A stretch of 58,274 bases of DNA from NCBI GenBank assembly GCA_903820745.1, contig CAIJIT010000030.1:1-58274 (forward strand), in the 5' to 3' direction. Position numbers and translations under genes: made by a program. The first letter of the stretch is position 1. The number at the start of each line of letters is the position of its first letter. The DNA is from an uncultured Burkholderiales bacterium (GTDB taxonomy: Bacteria > Pseudomonadota > Gammaproteobacteria > Burkholderiales > Burkholderiaceae_C). The notes beneath the pieces were generated by a model that worked only from the letters and a program-made list of their open reading frames with translations, made no database searches and was not told the origin of the DNA. This document shows, piece after piece, positions 40,009-48,774 of the stretch.

Positions 40009-41097
40009 ATGATGAAACTTAAGAAATGGCTTATGAGTCTGCTGGCAATTTTGCTGTTGCTGGCGCTGGCGGCCTATGCCTTTCGCGCGCCCTTGGCGGT
40101 GGCGATTGCCGGAAGAATGGCGCCACAAATGATGCGTGGCAATGCCGAGGCCGAACTGCCTGACGGTCTGCACGCAGGGCTATGCGGCGCCGGTTCACCG
40201 ATGGCCACCAATGAACGCAACGGGCCTTGCACCTTGGTTCTGGCGGGCAAGCGCTTGTTTGTTTTCGATGCCGGCAGCGGCAGTTCCCGCACGCTCGGCA
40301 GGATGGGATTCAACCAGGGCAAGATCGAAGCGATCTTCCTGACGCATTTCCATTCCGACCATATCGACGGCCTGGGTGAATTGATGCTGCAGCGCTGGCT
40401 GGCTGAATCGAACTCGCAACCTGTCCAGGTGTATGGCGCGCCGGGCGTCGAACAGGTGGTCGGCGGCTTCATGCAGGCCTATGGCCAGGACCAGCATTAC
40501 CGCGTCACTCATCATGGCGCGGAGATGGTGCCACCGACCGGGTTCGGCGGTCAGGCCAGGCCATTTGTGCTTGACGACAAGGGGCGCGTCGTGGTGCTCA
40601 AGGATGCCGATCTGGAGATCGTTGCATTCCTTGTCGACCATGGCCCGGTGCATCCAGCGGTCGGCTACCGCATCAGCTACAAAGGCCGCAGCCTGGTGAT
40701 CAGCGGCGACACGAAGAAGTCAGCCGCAGTGCAGCGCGAGGCCCAAGGGGTCGACCTGCTGATCCATGAAGCGATGTCGATGCCGATGATGGCCATCCTG
40801 CAGGACGGTGCGACTCAGGCGGGCCGCCCCAAACTGCATCAATTGCTGATCGACGTGATGAATTACCACAGCTCACCCGAAGAAGCTGCCGAAACCGCGC
40901 GCGATGCCAAGGTGGGCTACCTGCTGCTCAACCATGTCATGCCGCCTCTGCCATTGCCGGGGCTGGTTAAAGCTTTTCTGGGTGGCGCGCAAGATATTTT
41001 CTCCGGCAAGATCCGCGTCGGCGCTGACGGCGACTTCATCAGCCTGCCTGCCGGGTCTCAGCAGATCGATGTCAGTCGCCGGTTGACGATCGGGTAG
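40009..41097 (+). CDS. Metallo-beta-lactamase-fold hydrolase, membrane-anchored
   Basis: A 362-residue protein with an N-terminal membrane helix (about residues 7-25) and the zinc motif H113-F-H-S-D117-H118. It also has S-G-D-T and a late N-H-V-M. The G-A-G-S-P start of the fold and the T-H-F-H-S-D-H-I-D-G block resemble the RNase Z-like branch that includes the Pseudoalteromonas AtsA-type arylsulfatase. A sulfatase or ester-hydrolase role is possible in this sulfatase operon. It starts 17 bp after the SDR gene. Confidence 0.87.
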   Translation: MMKLKKWLMSLLAILLLLALAAYAFRAPLAVAIAGRMAPQMMRGNAEAELPDGLHAGLCGAGSPMATNERNGPCTLVLAGKRLFVFDAGSGSSRTLGRMGFNQGKIEAIFLTHFHSDHIDGLGELMLQRWLAESNSQPVQVYGAPGVEQVVGGFMQAYGQDQHYRVTHHGAEMVPPTGFGGQARPFVLDDKGRVVVLKDADLEIVAFLVDHGPVHPAVGYRISYKGRSLVISGDTKKSAAVQREAQGVDLLIHEAMSMPMMAILQDGATQAGRPKLHQLLIDVMNYHSSPEEAAETARDAKVGYLLLNHVMPPLPLPGLVKAFLGGAQDIFSGKIRVGADGDFISLPAGSQQIDVSRRLTIG

Positions 41098-41099
41098 AC

Positions 41100-42026
41100 A
41101 TGAGATCCTTGCCCACCCTAGGCCCATTGCTGCGCACCCCCGAAGCCCGTTTCGAGCATCTGCCCGATTTCCCCTATACGCCGCATTACACCGACTTGAA
41201 TGGCCTGAGGGTGGCGCATATCGACGAAGGCCCGCGCGACGCACCGATCGTGCTCTTGATGCATGGTGAGCCGACCTGGGCCTACCTCTACCGCAAGATG
41301 ATTCCCGTGCTGCTCGCAGCGGGATTGCGGGTGATCGCGCCCGATCTGGTCGGCTTCGGCCGCTCTGACAAACCGGCAAGGCGCCGCGATTATTCCTATG
41401 CCAACCATGTGCAATGGATGACGGCCTGGATGGAGGCCAATGAGCTGAGCGGCATGACGCTGTTCTGCCAGGACTGGGGATCCCTGATCGGCCTGCGCAT
41501 GGTGGCCGAAGCGCCCGAGCGTTTTGATCGCATCGTGCTGGCCAATGGCGGTCTGCCGACCGGCCTGGATCCGGTGCCCAAGGGTTTCAAGATCTGGCGT
41601 GCTTTTGCGCGTTTCAGCCCCTGGTTTCCGATCGGGCTGATCGTGCGCAGCGGTTGCGCTTTCGGTTTGAGCAAACAGGAAGTCGCGGCTTATGACGCGC
41701 CGTTTCCAGCGCGGCGCTATCGCGTGGCGGCGCGGGTCTTTCCGGGCTTCGTGCCGACCAGGCCGGATGATCCCGAGCGCCAGAACAATGAACGCGCCTG
41801 GGAGATGTTCAAGCGCTGGGAGAAGCCGTTCCTGACGCTCTTCAGCAACCGTGATCCGATCACCCGCGGCGGCCACAAAATTTTCCAGCGATTGGTCCCC
41901 GGCGCCCAGGGCCAATCCCATGCGGTGACGCGCGGGGCCGGGCATTTCCTGCAGGAAGACAAGGGTGCCGAAGTGGCCCAGGCGATCGTTGCTTTCATCC
42001 TGGCCAATCCGGCCAAGGCGGGTTGA
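41100..42026 (+). CDS. Haloalkane dehalogenase (alpha/beta hydrolase, HLD-I type)
   Basis: A 308-residue hydrolase with H-G-E-P-T-W (residues 55-60), nucleophile Asp125 followed by halide-binding Trp126 in C-Q-D-W-G-S, acid Asp252 in N-R-D-P-I-T-R-G, and His282 in G-A-G-H-F-L-Q-E-D. This is the catalytic set of DhlA-type haloalkane dehalogenases, which turn alkyl halides into alcohols and halide. Many annotated members have untested substrates. It is the last gene of the second sulfatase operon, 2 bp after the MBL gene. Confidence 0.9.
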   Translation: MRSLPTLGPLLRTPEARFEHLPDFPYTPHYTDLNGLRVAHIDEGPRDAPIVLLMHGEPTWAYLYRKMIPVLLAAGLRVIAPDLVGFGRSDKPARRRDYSYANHVQWMTAWMEANELSGMTLFCQDWGSLIGLRMVAEAPERFDRIVLANGGLPTGLDPVPKGFKIWRAFARFSPWFPIGLIVRSGCAFGLSKQEVAAYDAPFPARRYRVAARVFPGFVPTRPDDPERQNNERAWEMFKRWEKPFLTLFSNRDPITRGGHKIFQRLVPGAQGQSHAVTRGAGHFLQEDKGAEVAQAIVAFILANPAKAG

Positions 42027-42041
42027 CTCAGTGGGGCAGCC

Positions 42042-43175
42042 TCAGTCGAGCGACTTGCGGAAACGAAACACCGACAAGGTCAGCAGGACCAGGCTGATCA
42101 GCGCCAGCGCCAGCAACTGCGGCCAGAGGATGTTCAAGCCGACGCCTTTGAGGAAGGTGCCACGGATGATCACCAGGTAGTAGCGCAGCGGGTCGAGCAA
42201 GGTCAGCCATTGCAGGAACTCCGGCATGCTCGAGATCGGAAAGCTAAAGCCCGACAGGATGAACATCGGATTGAGCACGAAGAAGTTCGATGCAAAAGCC
42301 TGCTGCTGGGTCTTGCACAAGGTTGAAATCAGTAGTCCGATCGCCAGCACGCTGAGCAGGAACAGGCAGGTGCCGGCAAAAAGCAGCCAGGGGTTGCCGG
42401 CAAATGGCACCTGGAACCAGATCATGCCGACCGCCGCAACGATGGCGACCTCAATCAGACCGATGACGAAGAAGGGCAGGGTCTTGCCGATGATGAATTC
42501 GACCGGCCGGATCGGTGTCACCAACAGTTGCTCCAGTGTCCCGATTTCGCGCTCGCGCACGATGGCGAAAGCGGTCAGGTTCACGATCGTCACCAGTACC
42601 AGCGTGCCGATCACGCCTGGAACGAAGAACCAGCGGCTGTTCAGATTCGGGTTGTACCAGAAGCGCTTGGCGACTTCGACATGCAACAGCGGCTGGCCCA
42701 GGGCGTTCCCGGTACGCTGGGCCAGATCCAGCGCATGGCGTTGGCCGAAGGTCTGGCCGATCTCGCTGAAGTAGCCCAGAGCGATCAGGGCAGTGTTCGA
42801 GTTGGTGCCGTCGAGCAACACCTGGACCGGTGCGGTCTGTCCTTTGCGCAGCAGCTCAGAAAATCCTGCCGGAACAACGATCGCCAGTTGCGCATCACTG
42901 CTTTCAATCGCCTGCTCGATCTGCTTGTGCGTCCGGGCCCTGGTCGTCAATTCGAAGCGGCTGCTGTGCAGGACTGCTGCGATCAGCTCCCGGCTTTCTT
43001 GCGATTGGTCCTGGTCGAGAATGGCGGTCGAGACATTGAAGACCTCGAAGGTCGCGGCGTAACCGAACAGCAGCATCTGGATGATCGGCGGAATCAAGAG
43101 TCTCAGGCGCGCGGACTTGTCGCGCTTGAGTTGCAGGAATTCCTTGATCAGCAATTGCGAAATTCTCTGCCACAT
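42042..43175 (-). CDS. ABC-2 type transporter permease (YhhJ/YbhR-like)
   Basis: A 377-residue permease: an N-terminal helix, a large periplasmic domain (about residues 50-180), then five membrane helices and the ABC-2 signature R-E-R-E-I-G-T-L-E-Q-L-L-V-T-P-I. The ATG at 43175 lies 2 bp after the stop of the companion permease. With the next four genes it forms a tripartite exporter of the HlyD/ABC-2 kind, often linked to drug or organic-compound efflux. Confidence 0.92.
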   Translation of the reverse strand: MWQRISQLLIKEFLQLKRDKSARLRLLIPPIIQMLLFGYAATFEVFNVSTAILDQDQSQESRELIAAVLHSSRFELTTRARTHKQIEQAIESSDAQLAIVVPAGFSELLRKGQTAPVQVLLDGTNSNTALIALGYFSEIGQTFGQRHALDLAQRTGNALGQPLLHVEVAKRFWYNPNLNSRWFFVPGVIGTLVLVTIVNLTAFAIVREREIGTLEQLLVTPIRPVEFIIGKTLPFFVIGLIEVAIVAAVGMIWFQVPFAGNPWLLFAGTCLFLLSVLAIGLLISTLCKTQQQAFASNFFVLNPMFILSGFSFPISSMPEFLQWLTLLDPLRYYLVIIRGTFLKGVGLNILWPQLLALALISLVLLTLSVFRFRKSLD

Positions 43176-43177
43176 GA

Positions 43178-44314
43178 TCAGTCCAGGGTCTTTCGGAATG
43201 CCCGCGCCGCCAGCACCACCAGCAGCAAGGCATAGACTGCGAGGCAGGCGATCGGCAAGCCCAGCTCCAGCATGCTTGAGCCTTTGAGGAAAATGCCTTT
43301 CAGGATCGTCACGTAATAGCGGGCGCTGACCAGGTAAGTGATCTGTCGAACCAAGTAGGGCATCTGCTCGATCGGGAAAGAAAACCCCGACAGCAGCGTC
43401 GTTGGCAGCATGGTCAGAATCAAGGCAATCTGGCTCGCACCGACCTGACTGCGAATCGCCACCGAGACGTAATAGCCGATGCACAGCACGACGATCAGGA
43501 ACAAACTGGTGGTGAGGAACAGCGCCAGCAAGGTGCCGCGGAACGGTACATCAAACCAGCCGACCGCAATCACCAGACAGATCGCCGCATCGAGCAGACC
43601 GAGCAGGAAATAGGGTGCCAACTTGCCCAGCATCAACTCCATCGGCGTCACTGGTGTCGAGATCAGCAACTCCATCGTGCCGCGTTCCCATTCGCGTGCA
43701 ATCGTCAGCGAGGTCAGCTGCGCGCCGACGATGGCCATCACCAAGGCGACGACGCCGGGGATGATGAAATAGCTGCTCTCCAGGTCCTCGTTGAACCAGA
43801 CCCTGGCGCGGATTTCAACCGGCGTCAGCGTCTGAACCTGTCCGCCGCGGCGCTGGATTGCCTGCAACTGCATCTGACTCGAATAGCCGGCCACCACCGC
43901 GCTGACATAGCCCGCCGCAATCGTCGCGGTGTTCGAGTCCGTGCCGTCGAGCAGAACCTGCACGGTGGCATTGCCCTGATCGACCAGTTGGCGTGAAAAG
44001 CCTGCCGGGATAATCAGCGCCAGCCGGCAGGCGCCAGCATCGACTTGCTCGGTAGCCCGGGTTGGCGAGTCTAGCGTCTGGCGCAGCTCGAAATAGCGCG
44101 AAGCGCTGAAGCGCTGCAAAAGGTTGCGCGACTGCGGGCTGCCTTCCTGATCGACGACGCAAAGCGGGATGTTCATGACGTCGAGCTTGATCCCATAACC
44201 GAGCATGAACATCTGCATCAAGGGCAGCAACAACGCGATCATCAGGCTGCGCGGGTCGCGGATGACTTGCAAGGTTTCCTTGCGGGCGATTGCAATGATG
44301 CGGCGCAGCTTCAT
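43178..44314 (-). CDS. ABC-2 type transporter permease (YbhS-like)
   Basis: A 378-residue paralogue of the neighbouring permease with the same layout and the signature R-E-W-E-R-G-T-M-E-L-L-I-S-T-P-V. The two permeases probably form a heterodimer. It overlaps the upstream ATPase gene by 4 bp. Confidence 0.92.
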   Translation of the reverse strand: MKLRRIIAIARKETLQVIRDPRSLMIALLLPLMQMFMLGYGIKLDVMNIPLCVVDQEGSPQSRNLLQRFSASRYFELRQTLDSPTRATEQVDAGACRLALIIPAGFSRQLVDQGNATVQVLLDGTDSNTATIAAGYVSAVVAGYSSQMQLQAIQRRGGQVQTLTPVEIRARVWFNEDLESSYFIIPGVVALVMAIVGAQLTSLTIAREWERGTMELLISTPVTPMELMLGKLAPYFLLGLLDAAICLVIAVGWFDVPFRGTLLALFLTTSLFLIVVLCIGYYVSVAIRSQVGASQIALILTMLPTTLLSGFSFPIEQMPYLVRQITYLVSARYYVTILKGIFLKGSSMLELGLPIACLAVYALLLVVLAARAFRKTLD

Positions 44315-45255
44315 CGGGCTTCGGTCCGGTTGGTGCGAACCAGATGCACAAACATGTCTTCCATCGACGGGTTGATGCCGTGCAGGTTGGCGTCATTGAT
44401 GCCTTGCTGCACCAGGCTGGCGCTTACCGCTGTGGTGGCGTGTGCAGCGTCGTCGACGATCAGATGCAGGCTGTTGCCGAAGACAGCGACATCGCGCACA
44501 CCCTGGACCGCGGCCACGATGTCGAGCGCATTGCCAATGTCGGCGCAATCAAGCTGCAGCATGGCGCCGCCGATATTGCGTTGCTTCAGTTCACTCGTCG
44601 GCCCCAAAGCGATCAGGCGACCGGCTGCGATCAGCGCGATGCGCATGCAATATTCAGCCTCGTCCATGTAATGGGTCGATACCAGCACGCTGACACCCTC
44701 GGCGCTGAGTTGATGGATCAGGTTCCAGAAACGCCGGCGCGAGCCTGGATCAACGCCAGAAGTCGGCTCGTCGAGGAACAGGATCGCCGGTTGATGCAGG
44801 ATCGCGCAGCCCAAGGCGAGGCGCTGTTTCCAGCCGCCGGCGAGGTCGGCCACCAGGTCGCCCTCGCGCCCTTGCAATCCGGCCATTTCTACGGCGTAAG
44901 CAATGCGCTGATCGATCATGGACTTGGCTACGCCGTAGATACCGCCGAAGAAACGCAAGTTCTCGACCACGCTGAGGTCGCTGTAGAGCGAAAACTTCTG
45001 CGACATATAGCCAATGCGCCGGCGCACGCCATCAGGGTCTTTGGTGATGTTGATGCCGTCGACTTCTGCACGCCCGCTGCTCGGGCTCAGAAGCCCGCAA
45101 AGCACCCGGATCAGCGTCGACTTGCCGGCTCCGTTGGGCCCCAGAAATCCCATGATTTCGCCTCGACCGACGGTAAAGCTGACATCGTCGAGCGCGCTGA
45201 ATTGCCCAAAACGCTTGCACAGATGCTCGACCACGATCGCAGGCGCTGCGCTCAT
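44311..45255 (-). CDS. ABC transporter ATP-binding protein
   Basis: A 314-residue ATPase with Walker A G-P-N-G-A-G-K-S-T, Walker B I-L-F-L-D-E-P-T-S-G-V-D-P, and a modified signature L-A-G-G-W-K-Q-R of the kind seen in RbbA/YhiH-type exporters. The last 80 residues form an accessory domain. It overlaps both neighbours by 4 bp. It likely pairs with the next ATPase, a split version of double-ATPase proteins such as YbhF. Confidence 0.92.
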   Translation of the reverse strand: MSAAPAIVVEHLCKRFGQFSALDDVSFTVGRGEIMGFLGPNGAGKSTLIRVLCGLLSPSSGRAEVDGINITKDPDGVRRRIGYMSQKFSLYSDLSVVENLRFFGGIYGVAKSMIDQRIAYAVEMAGLQGREGDLVADLAGGWKQRLALGCAILHQPAILFLDEPTSGVDPGSRRRFWNLIHQLSAEGVSVLVSTHYMDEAEYCMRIALIAAGRLIALGPTSELKQRNIGGAMLQLDCADIGNALDIVAAVQGVRDVAVFGNSLHLIVDDAAHATTAVSASLVQQGINDANLHGINPSMEDMFVHLVRTNRTEAR

Positions 45256-46196
45256 GGGAGCACCTGCTTGCGTTCGAGTAGCGCGACGAACAAGTCCTCA
45301 ATCGTAGGTTCAACCGGCCGGACTGCATCCTCGGCCAGACCGGCAACTGCGAGCGCGTTCAGGATCCGGGGCAGACAGTGGGCTTGATCGTCGACATGCA
45401 GATGCAGACCGTCGCCGACCAGCATCACGCCGCTGACGCCTTCGAGGCTGTTCAGCGGATCGAGCAGGCGGCGCGGATCATTGGCGGTCACTCGCAGGAT
45501 CGTGCCCGGCATGCCGGCCTTTAGTCGCTGTGGCGTGTCACAGTACATGACGCGGCCACCATTGAGCAAAGCCAATCGGTCGCAGCGCTCGGCTTCGTCG
45601 AGATAGGCGGTCGAGATCACCATTGCCACGCCCTGAGCGCGCAGCGAGTAGAGGATCTGCCAGAACTCGCGCCTCGAAACCGGGTCGACGCCGGTCGTTG
45701 GTTCGTCGAGCAGGAGCACGCGCGGTGCATGGACCAGCGCACAGCTGAGTCCGAGCTTTTGCTTCATGCCGCCCGACAACTGGCCTGCCAAGCGACCACC
45801 AAACGGTGCCATGCCGGAGGCTGCCAGCAAGAGTTTTGAGCGTTCGCGCCATTCGATATCCGGAATCTCGAACAGGTCGGCAAAGAAGCGGATGTTCTCG
45901 TCGACGGTCAAGTCTTCGTAGAGGCCGAAGCGCTGCGGCATATAGCTGACATGGCGCTTGGCCAGATCGGGCTGCTTGACCACGTCCACGCCATCGATGC
46001 AGATGCTGCCGGTATCGGGCTTCATCACGCTGGCCAGCATCCGCATCGAAGTCGTCTTGCCCGCGCCGTCCGGGCCGACCAGGCCGAAGATCTCGCCACG
46101 CTTGACTTCGAAGCTCAGCTGATCGACGGCCAACAAGTTGCCAAACCGCTTGGCAACGCCTCGAACGCTGACGGCCAATCCAGCAGGATCGTCCAT
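45252..46196 (-). CDS. ABC transporter ATP-binding protein
   Basis: A 314-residue ATPase with Walker A G-P-D-G-A-G-K-T-T, signature L-S-G-G-M-K-Q-K and Walker B V-L-L-L-D-E-P-T-T-G-V-D-P. The ATG at 46196 follows the membrane-fusion gene stop by 1 bp; a longer start at 46226 would overlap it. It is the partner of the preceding ATPase. Confidence 0.92.
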   Translation of the reverse strand: MDDPAGLAVSVRGVAKRFGNLLAVDQLSFEVKRGEIFGLVGPDGAGKTTSMRMLASVMKPDTGSICIDGVDVVKQPDLAKRHVSYMPQRFGLYEDLTVDENIRFFADLFEIPDIEWRERSKLLLAASGMAPFGGRLAGQLSGGMKQKLGLSCALVHAPRVLLLDEPTTGVDPVSRREFWQILYSLRAQGVAMVISTAYLDEAERCDRLALLNGGRVMYCDTPQRLKAGMPGTILRVTANDPRRLLDPLNSLEGVSGVMLVGDGLHLHVDDQAHCLPRILNALAVAGLAEDAVRPVEPTIEDLFVALLERKQVLP

Positions 46197-46197
46197 C

Positions 46198-47190
46198 TCA
46201 CTTCGACATGGGGATGAGCCTGGCATCGGCCGGCATACCGGGCAGAAACAGATGGTCGGGGTTGGCGATGTCGATCTTGACCCGGTAGACGAGCGTCACC
46301 CGTTCGGCATGGGTCTCGACGCTTTTGGGGGTGAACTCGGCCTGCGAGGAAATGAATGACAAGCGGCCCGAAATTTTCTTTTCCTGCTCGGCATCGGTGC
46401 TGATGCTGACCTGCTGTCCCAATTTGACCCGGCTCAGATCGGTCTCGTTCAGGTAGGCCCGAAGCCAGACATGATCAAGGTCGGCGATCGTCACGATCGG
46501 CGTGCCGGGTGCGACGACTTCGCCGACTTCGGCCTGCCGGTTCAGGATCACGCCGTCAAAGGGCGCATTCAAGGTCGAGTTGCTGTCACTGATTCGGCTC
46601 AGCGCTGCAGTCTGCCGGACGCTGTTCAGGCTCGCTTGAGCGACCTTGATGTTGCGAGCCGCCAATTGTTCCAGCGCCTGATCCCGTGCCAGCAGTGCGC
46701 GCTGCTCGATCAGCGCAGTTCTGGCGCTGTCGAGAGCAGCATTCGAGACAAAGCCCTGTTTTTGCAGGTCCTGGGCGCGCTGCAGATCGAGCAAGCGCTG
46801 GGCGACTGCGGCCTGATCGGCCTCGATGGTCGTGAGGGCAACTGCAAGGTTCTGCAAGGCCGCGTCGAGTTGGCGCTGCTGGACGATGACTGCGGCATCA
46901 GCGATCTCGATTTGCTGCTTCAATTCGCGACTGTCAACTACAGCCAAGGTCTCGCCCTGTCGGACTGTCTGACCTTCGTTGAACGGCAGTTCGATCACCC
47001 GCGCCTGCAGACCCTTGAAGCTCAGGACAGAGGCATGGGCCTCGATATTGCCCGAAAGCAGGATGCTGTTGGCCTCCGGTCGATCGATCCAGCGGGCCAG
47101 CAGATGGGCCCGGTCGATCCAGTAAGCCCCAATGGCCAGGGCGACCAAGGTGGCGAGGGCAAGGATGAGGCGCGCAGACGACTTGGGCAT
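46198..47190 (-). CDS. HlyD-family periplasmic adaptor (membrane fusion protein)
   Basis: A 330-residue adaptor with an N-terminal membrane anchor (about residues 7-24), a lipoyl half-motif around N-I-E-A-H-A-S-V, a long coiled-coil hairpin (about 90-190) and the closing lipoyl half A-P-F-D-G-V-I-L-N-R. It resembles YbhG/YhiI. As first gene of the exporter operon it probably links the inner-membrane pump to an outer-membrane channel encoded elsewhere. Confidence 0.91.
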   Translation of the reverse strand: MPKSSARLILALATLVALAIGAYWIDRAHLLARWIDRPEANSILLSGNIEAHASVLSFKGLQARVIELPFNEGQTVRQGETLAVVDSRELKQQIEIADAAVIVQQRQLDAALQNLAVALTTIEADQAAVAQRLLDLQRAQDLQKQGFVSNAALDSARTALIEQRALLARDQALEQLAARNIKVAQASLNSVRQTAALSRISDSNSTLNAPFDGVILNRQAEVGEVVAPGTPIVTIADLDHVWLRAYLNETDLSRVKLGQQVSISTDAEQEKKISGRLSFISSQAEFTPKSVETHAERVTLVYRVKIDIANPDHLFLPGMPADARLIPMSK

Positions 47191-47314
47191 TTCAGGAGGC
47201 CGGCGTGGACGTCGATGGACGGCCGATGTCGCCTGGCGGCCCGATCATTGAATGACGAGGCCAATCTGCGCTTGATATTGCTCAAGACTTGGTAATCTGC
47301 CGGTCGACCCGTTC

Positions 47315-48031
47315 CTAGATGCCTAGATAGGCCTCACGAATTCTGGCGTCGCCGAGCAGGTCGGCCGAGGATCCATGCAGCACCACTTTGCCTGACTGCA
47401 GCACAAAGGCTTCGCTGGCGACCGACAGCGCCAACTTGGTGTTCTGTTCGACCAGCAGAATGGTGACTCCCGAGCGGTGAATCTGCAGTAGCGCGTCGTG
47501 CAACTCCTGCACGATTTTCGGCGCCAGACCATGGCTCGGTTCGTCGAGCAACAGCAAACGCGGCGCGCCCATCAAGGCCCGGCCAATCGCCACCATCTGT
47601 TGTTCGCCACCGGACAAGGTGCCGGCGAGTTGCCGGCGGCGCTCGGCCAGGCGCGGGAACATCGCATAGATCTGCGCCAGACTGGTCTGCAACCCGGCCT
47701 TGTCTTCGCGTCTCGAGAAGCCGCCGAGCCAGAGGTTTTCTTCTACCGACATGGCACCGAACACATGCCGGCCTTCGGGCACATGGGCGATGCCGCGGCC
47801 GGGAATCTGGTGAGCGGCCAATTTGAGCAGGTCCTCGCCGCGGTACAGCAGGCTGCCGCTGACCTGCGGAACCAGACCCGAGATGGCACGCAGCAAGGTG
47901 CTCTTGCCGGCCGTGTTGGCGCCGATGACAGCGATGAAACTGCCTTCTTCCAGGCTCAGGTCGATGCCGTGCAAGACCGCAGAGGCGTCATAAGCAGCAT
48001 GCAAATTACGGATTTCAAGCATCGCGGTCAT
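47315..48031 (-). CDS. livF: Branched-chain-amino-acid-type ABC transporter ATPase (LivF)
   Basis: A 238-residue ATPase with Walker A G-A-N-T-A-G-K-S-T, H-V-P-E-G-R-H-V-F, signature L-S-G-G-E-Q-Q and L-L-L-D-E-P-S-H-G-L-A-P, all LivF hallmarks. The ATG at 48031 overlaps livG by 4 bp. Livs of this type import amino acids, amides or aromatic acids. It is the last gene of the operon, 124 bp from the exporter genes. Confidence 0.93.
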   Translation of the reverse strand: MTAMLEIRNLHAAYDASAVLHGIDLSLEEGSFIAVIGANTAGKSTLLRAISGLVPQVSGSLLYRGEDLLKLAAHQIPGRGIAHVPEGRHVFGAMSVEENLWLGGFSRREDKAGLQTSLAQIYAMFPRLAERRRQLAGTLSGGEQQMVAIGRALMGAPRLLLLDEPSHGLAPKIVQELHDALLQIHRSGVTILLVEQNTKLALSVASEAFVLQSGKVVLHGSSADLLGDARIREAYLGI

Positions 48032-48774
48032 GCGCCATGCTCCTCGGCCAGATCCTGTCCCAGATAGGCAGAGATCACTTCCGGGTTCTGGCTGATTTCG
48101 CGCGGATTGCCTTCGGCAATTTTCTGGCCGAAGCAGAGCACCAGGATGCGGTCGCACAAGTTCATGATCGCCCGCATATGGTGTTCGATCACCAGGAACG
48201 TGATGCCGTCGTCCTGCCTGAGCTTCCTGATCAGCGCCAGCACATGGTCCATCTCGGATTCGTTCAGCGCGGCCATCACTTCGTCGAGCAGCACGACTTT
48301 GGGCTGCGTACACAGAGCTCGCGCCATCTCGACCAGCGCCTTCTCGGGGAAGGTCAGGTCAGCCGCGCGTTTGTGGGCAATATGGGACATGCCGACTTTT
48401 TCCAAGTTGACCATCGCCAGCGCATTGGCTTGTGCCAGCGACAAGCGCAGCAGGCCGCCGGTCAGCACGTTGTCCAGTACGGTCAGATCCGGGAACAAGG
48501 CCACGTTCTGGAAAGTCTTGACCATGCCGCGTTGGCAGACCTGATGCGGCTTCAAGCCCTTGATCGGCTGACCTTCGACGAGGATTTCGCCCTGGCTCGG
48601 CACCGTCAGTCCCATCAGGAGGTTGAACAAGGTCGTCTTGCCCGCACCGTTGGGGCCGATCAGGCCCAGTAACTCACCGCGCCTGACCGTGAAGTCGACG
48701 CCGTTGACCGCAGTCAGGCCGCCAAAGCGCTTGGTCAGCCCGCTGACGTGCAGGATGTTGTTTTGATCTGTCAT
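48028..48774 (-). CDS. livG: Branched-chain-amino-acid-type ABC transporter ATPase (LivG)
   Basis: A 248-residue ATPase with Walker A G-P-N-G-A-G-K-T-T, Walker B V-V-L-L-D-E-V, and a C-terminal LivG tail ending S-A-Y-L-G. The signature segment reads A-D-L-T-F-P-E-K-A-L-V-E in place of L-S-x-G-Q. A similar L-T-x-x-x-K/R-x-x-E form is seen in some other Liv-type ATPases. It overlaps livF by 4 bp and livM by 1 bp. Confidence 0.92.
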   Translation of the reverse strand: MTDQNNILHVSGLTKRFGGLTAVNGVDFTVRRGELLGLIGPNGAGKTTLFNLLMGLTVPSQGEILVEGQPIKGLKPHQVCQRGMVKTFQNVALFPDLTVLDNVLTGGLLRLSLAQANALAMVNLEKVGMSHIAHKRAADLTFPEKALVEMARALCTQPKVVLLDEVMAALNESEMDHVLALIRKLRQDDGITFLVIEHHMRAIMNLCDRILVLCFGQKIAEGNPREISQNPEVISAYLGQDLAEEHGA

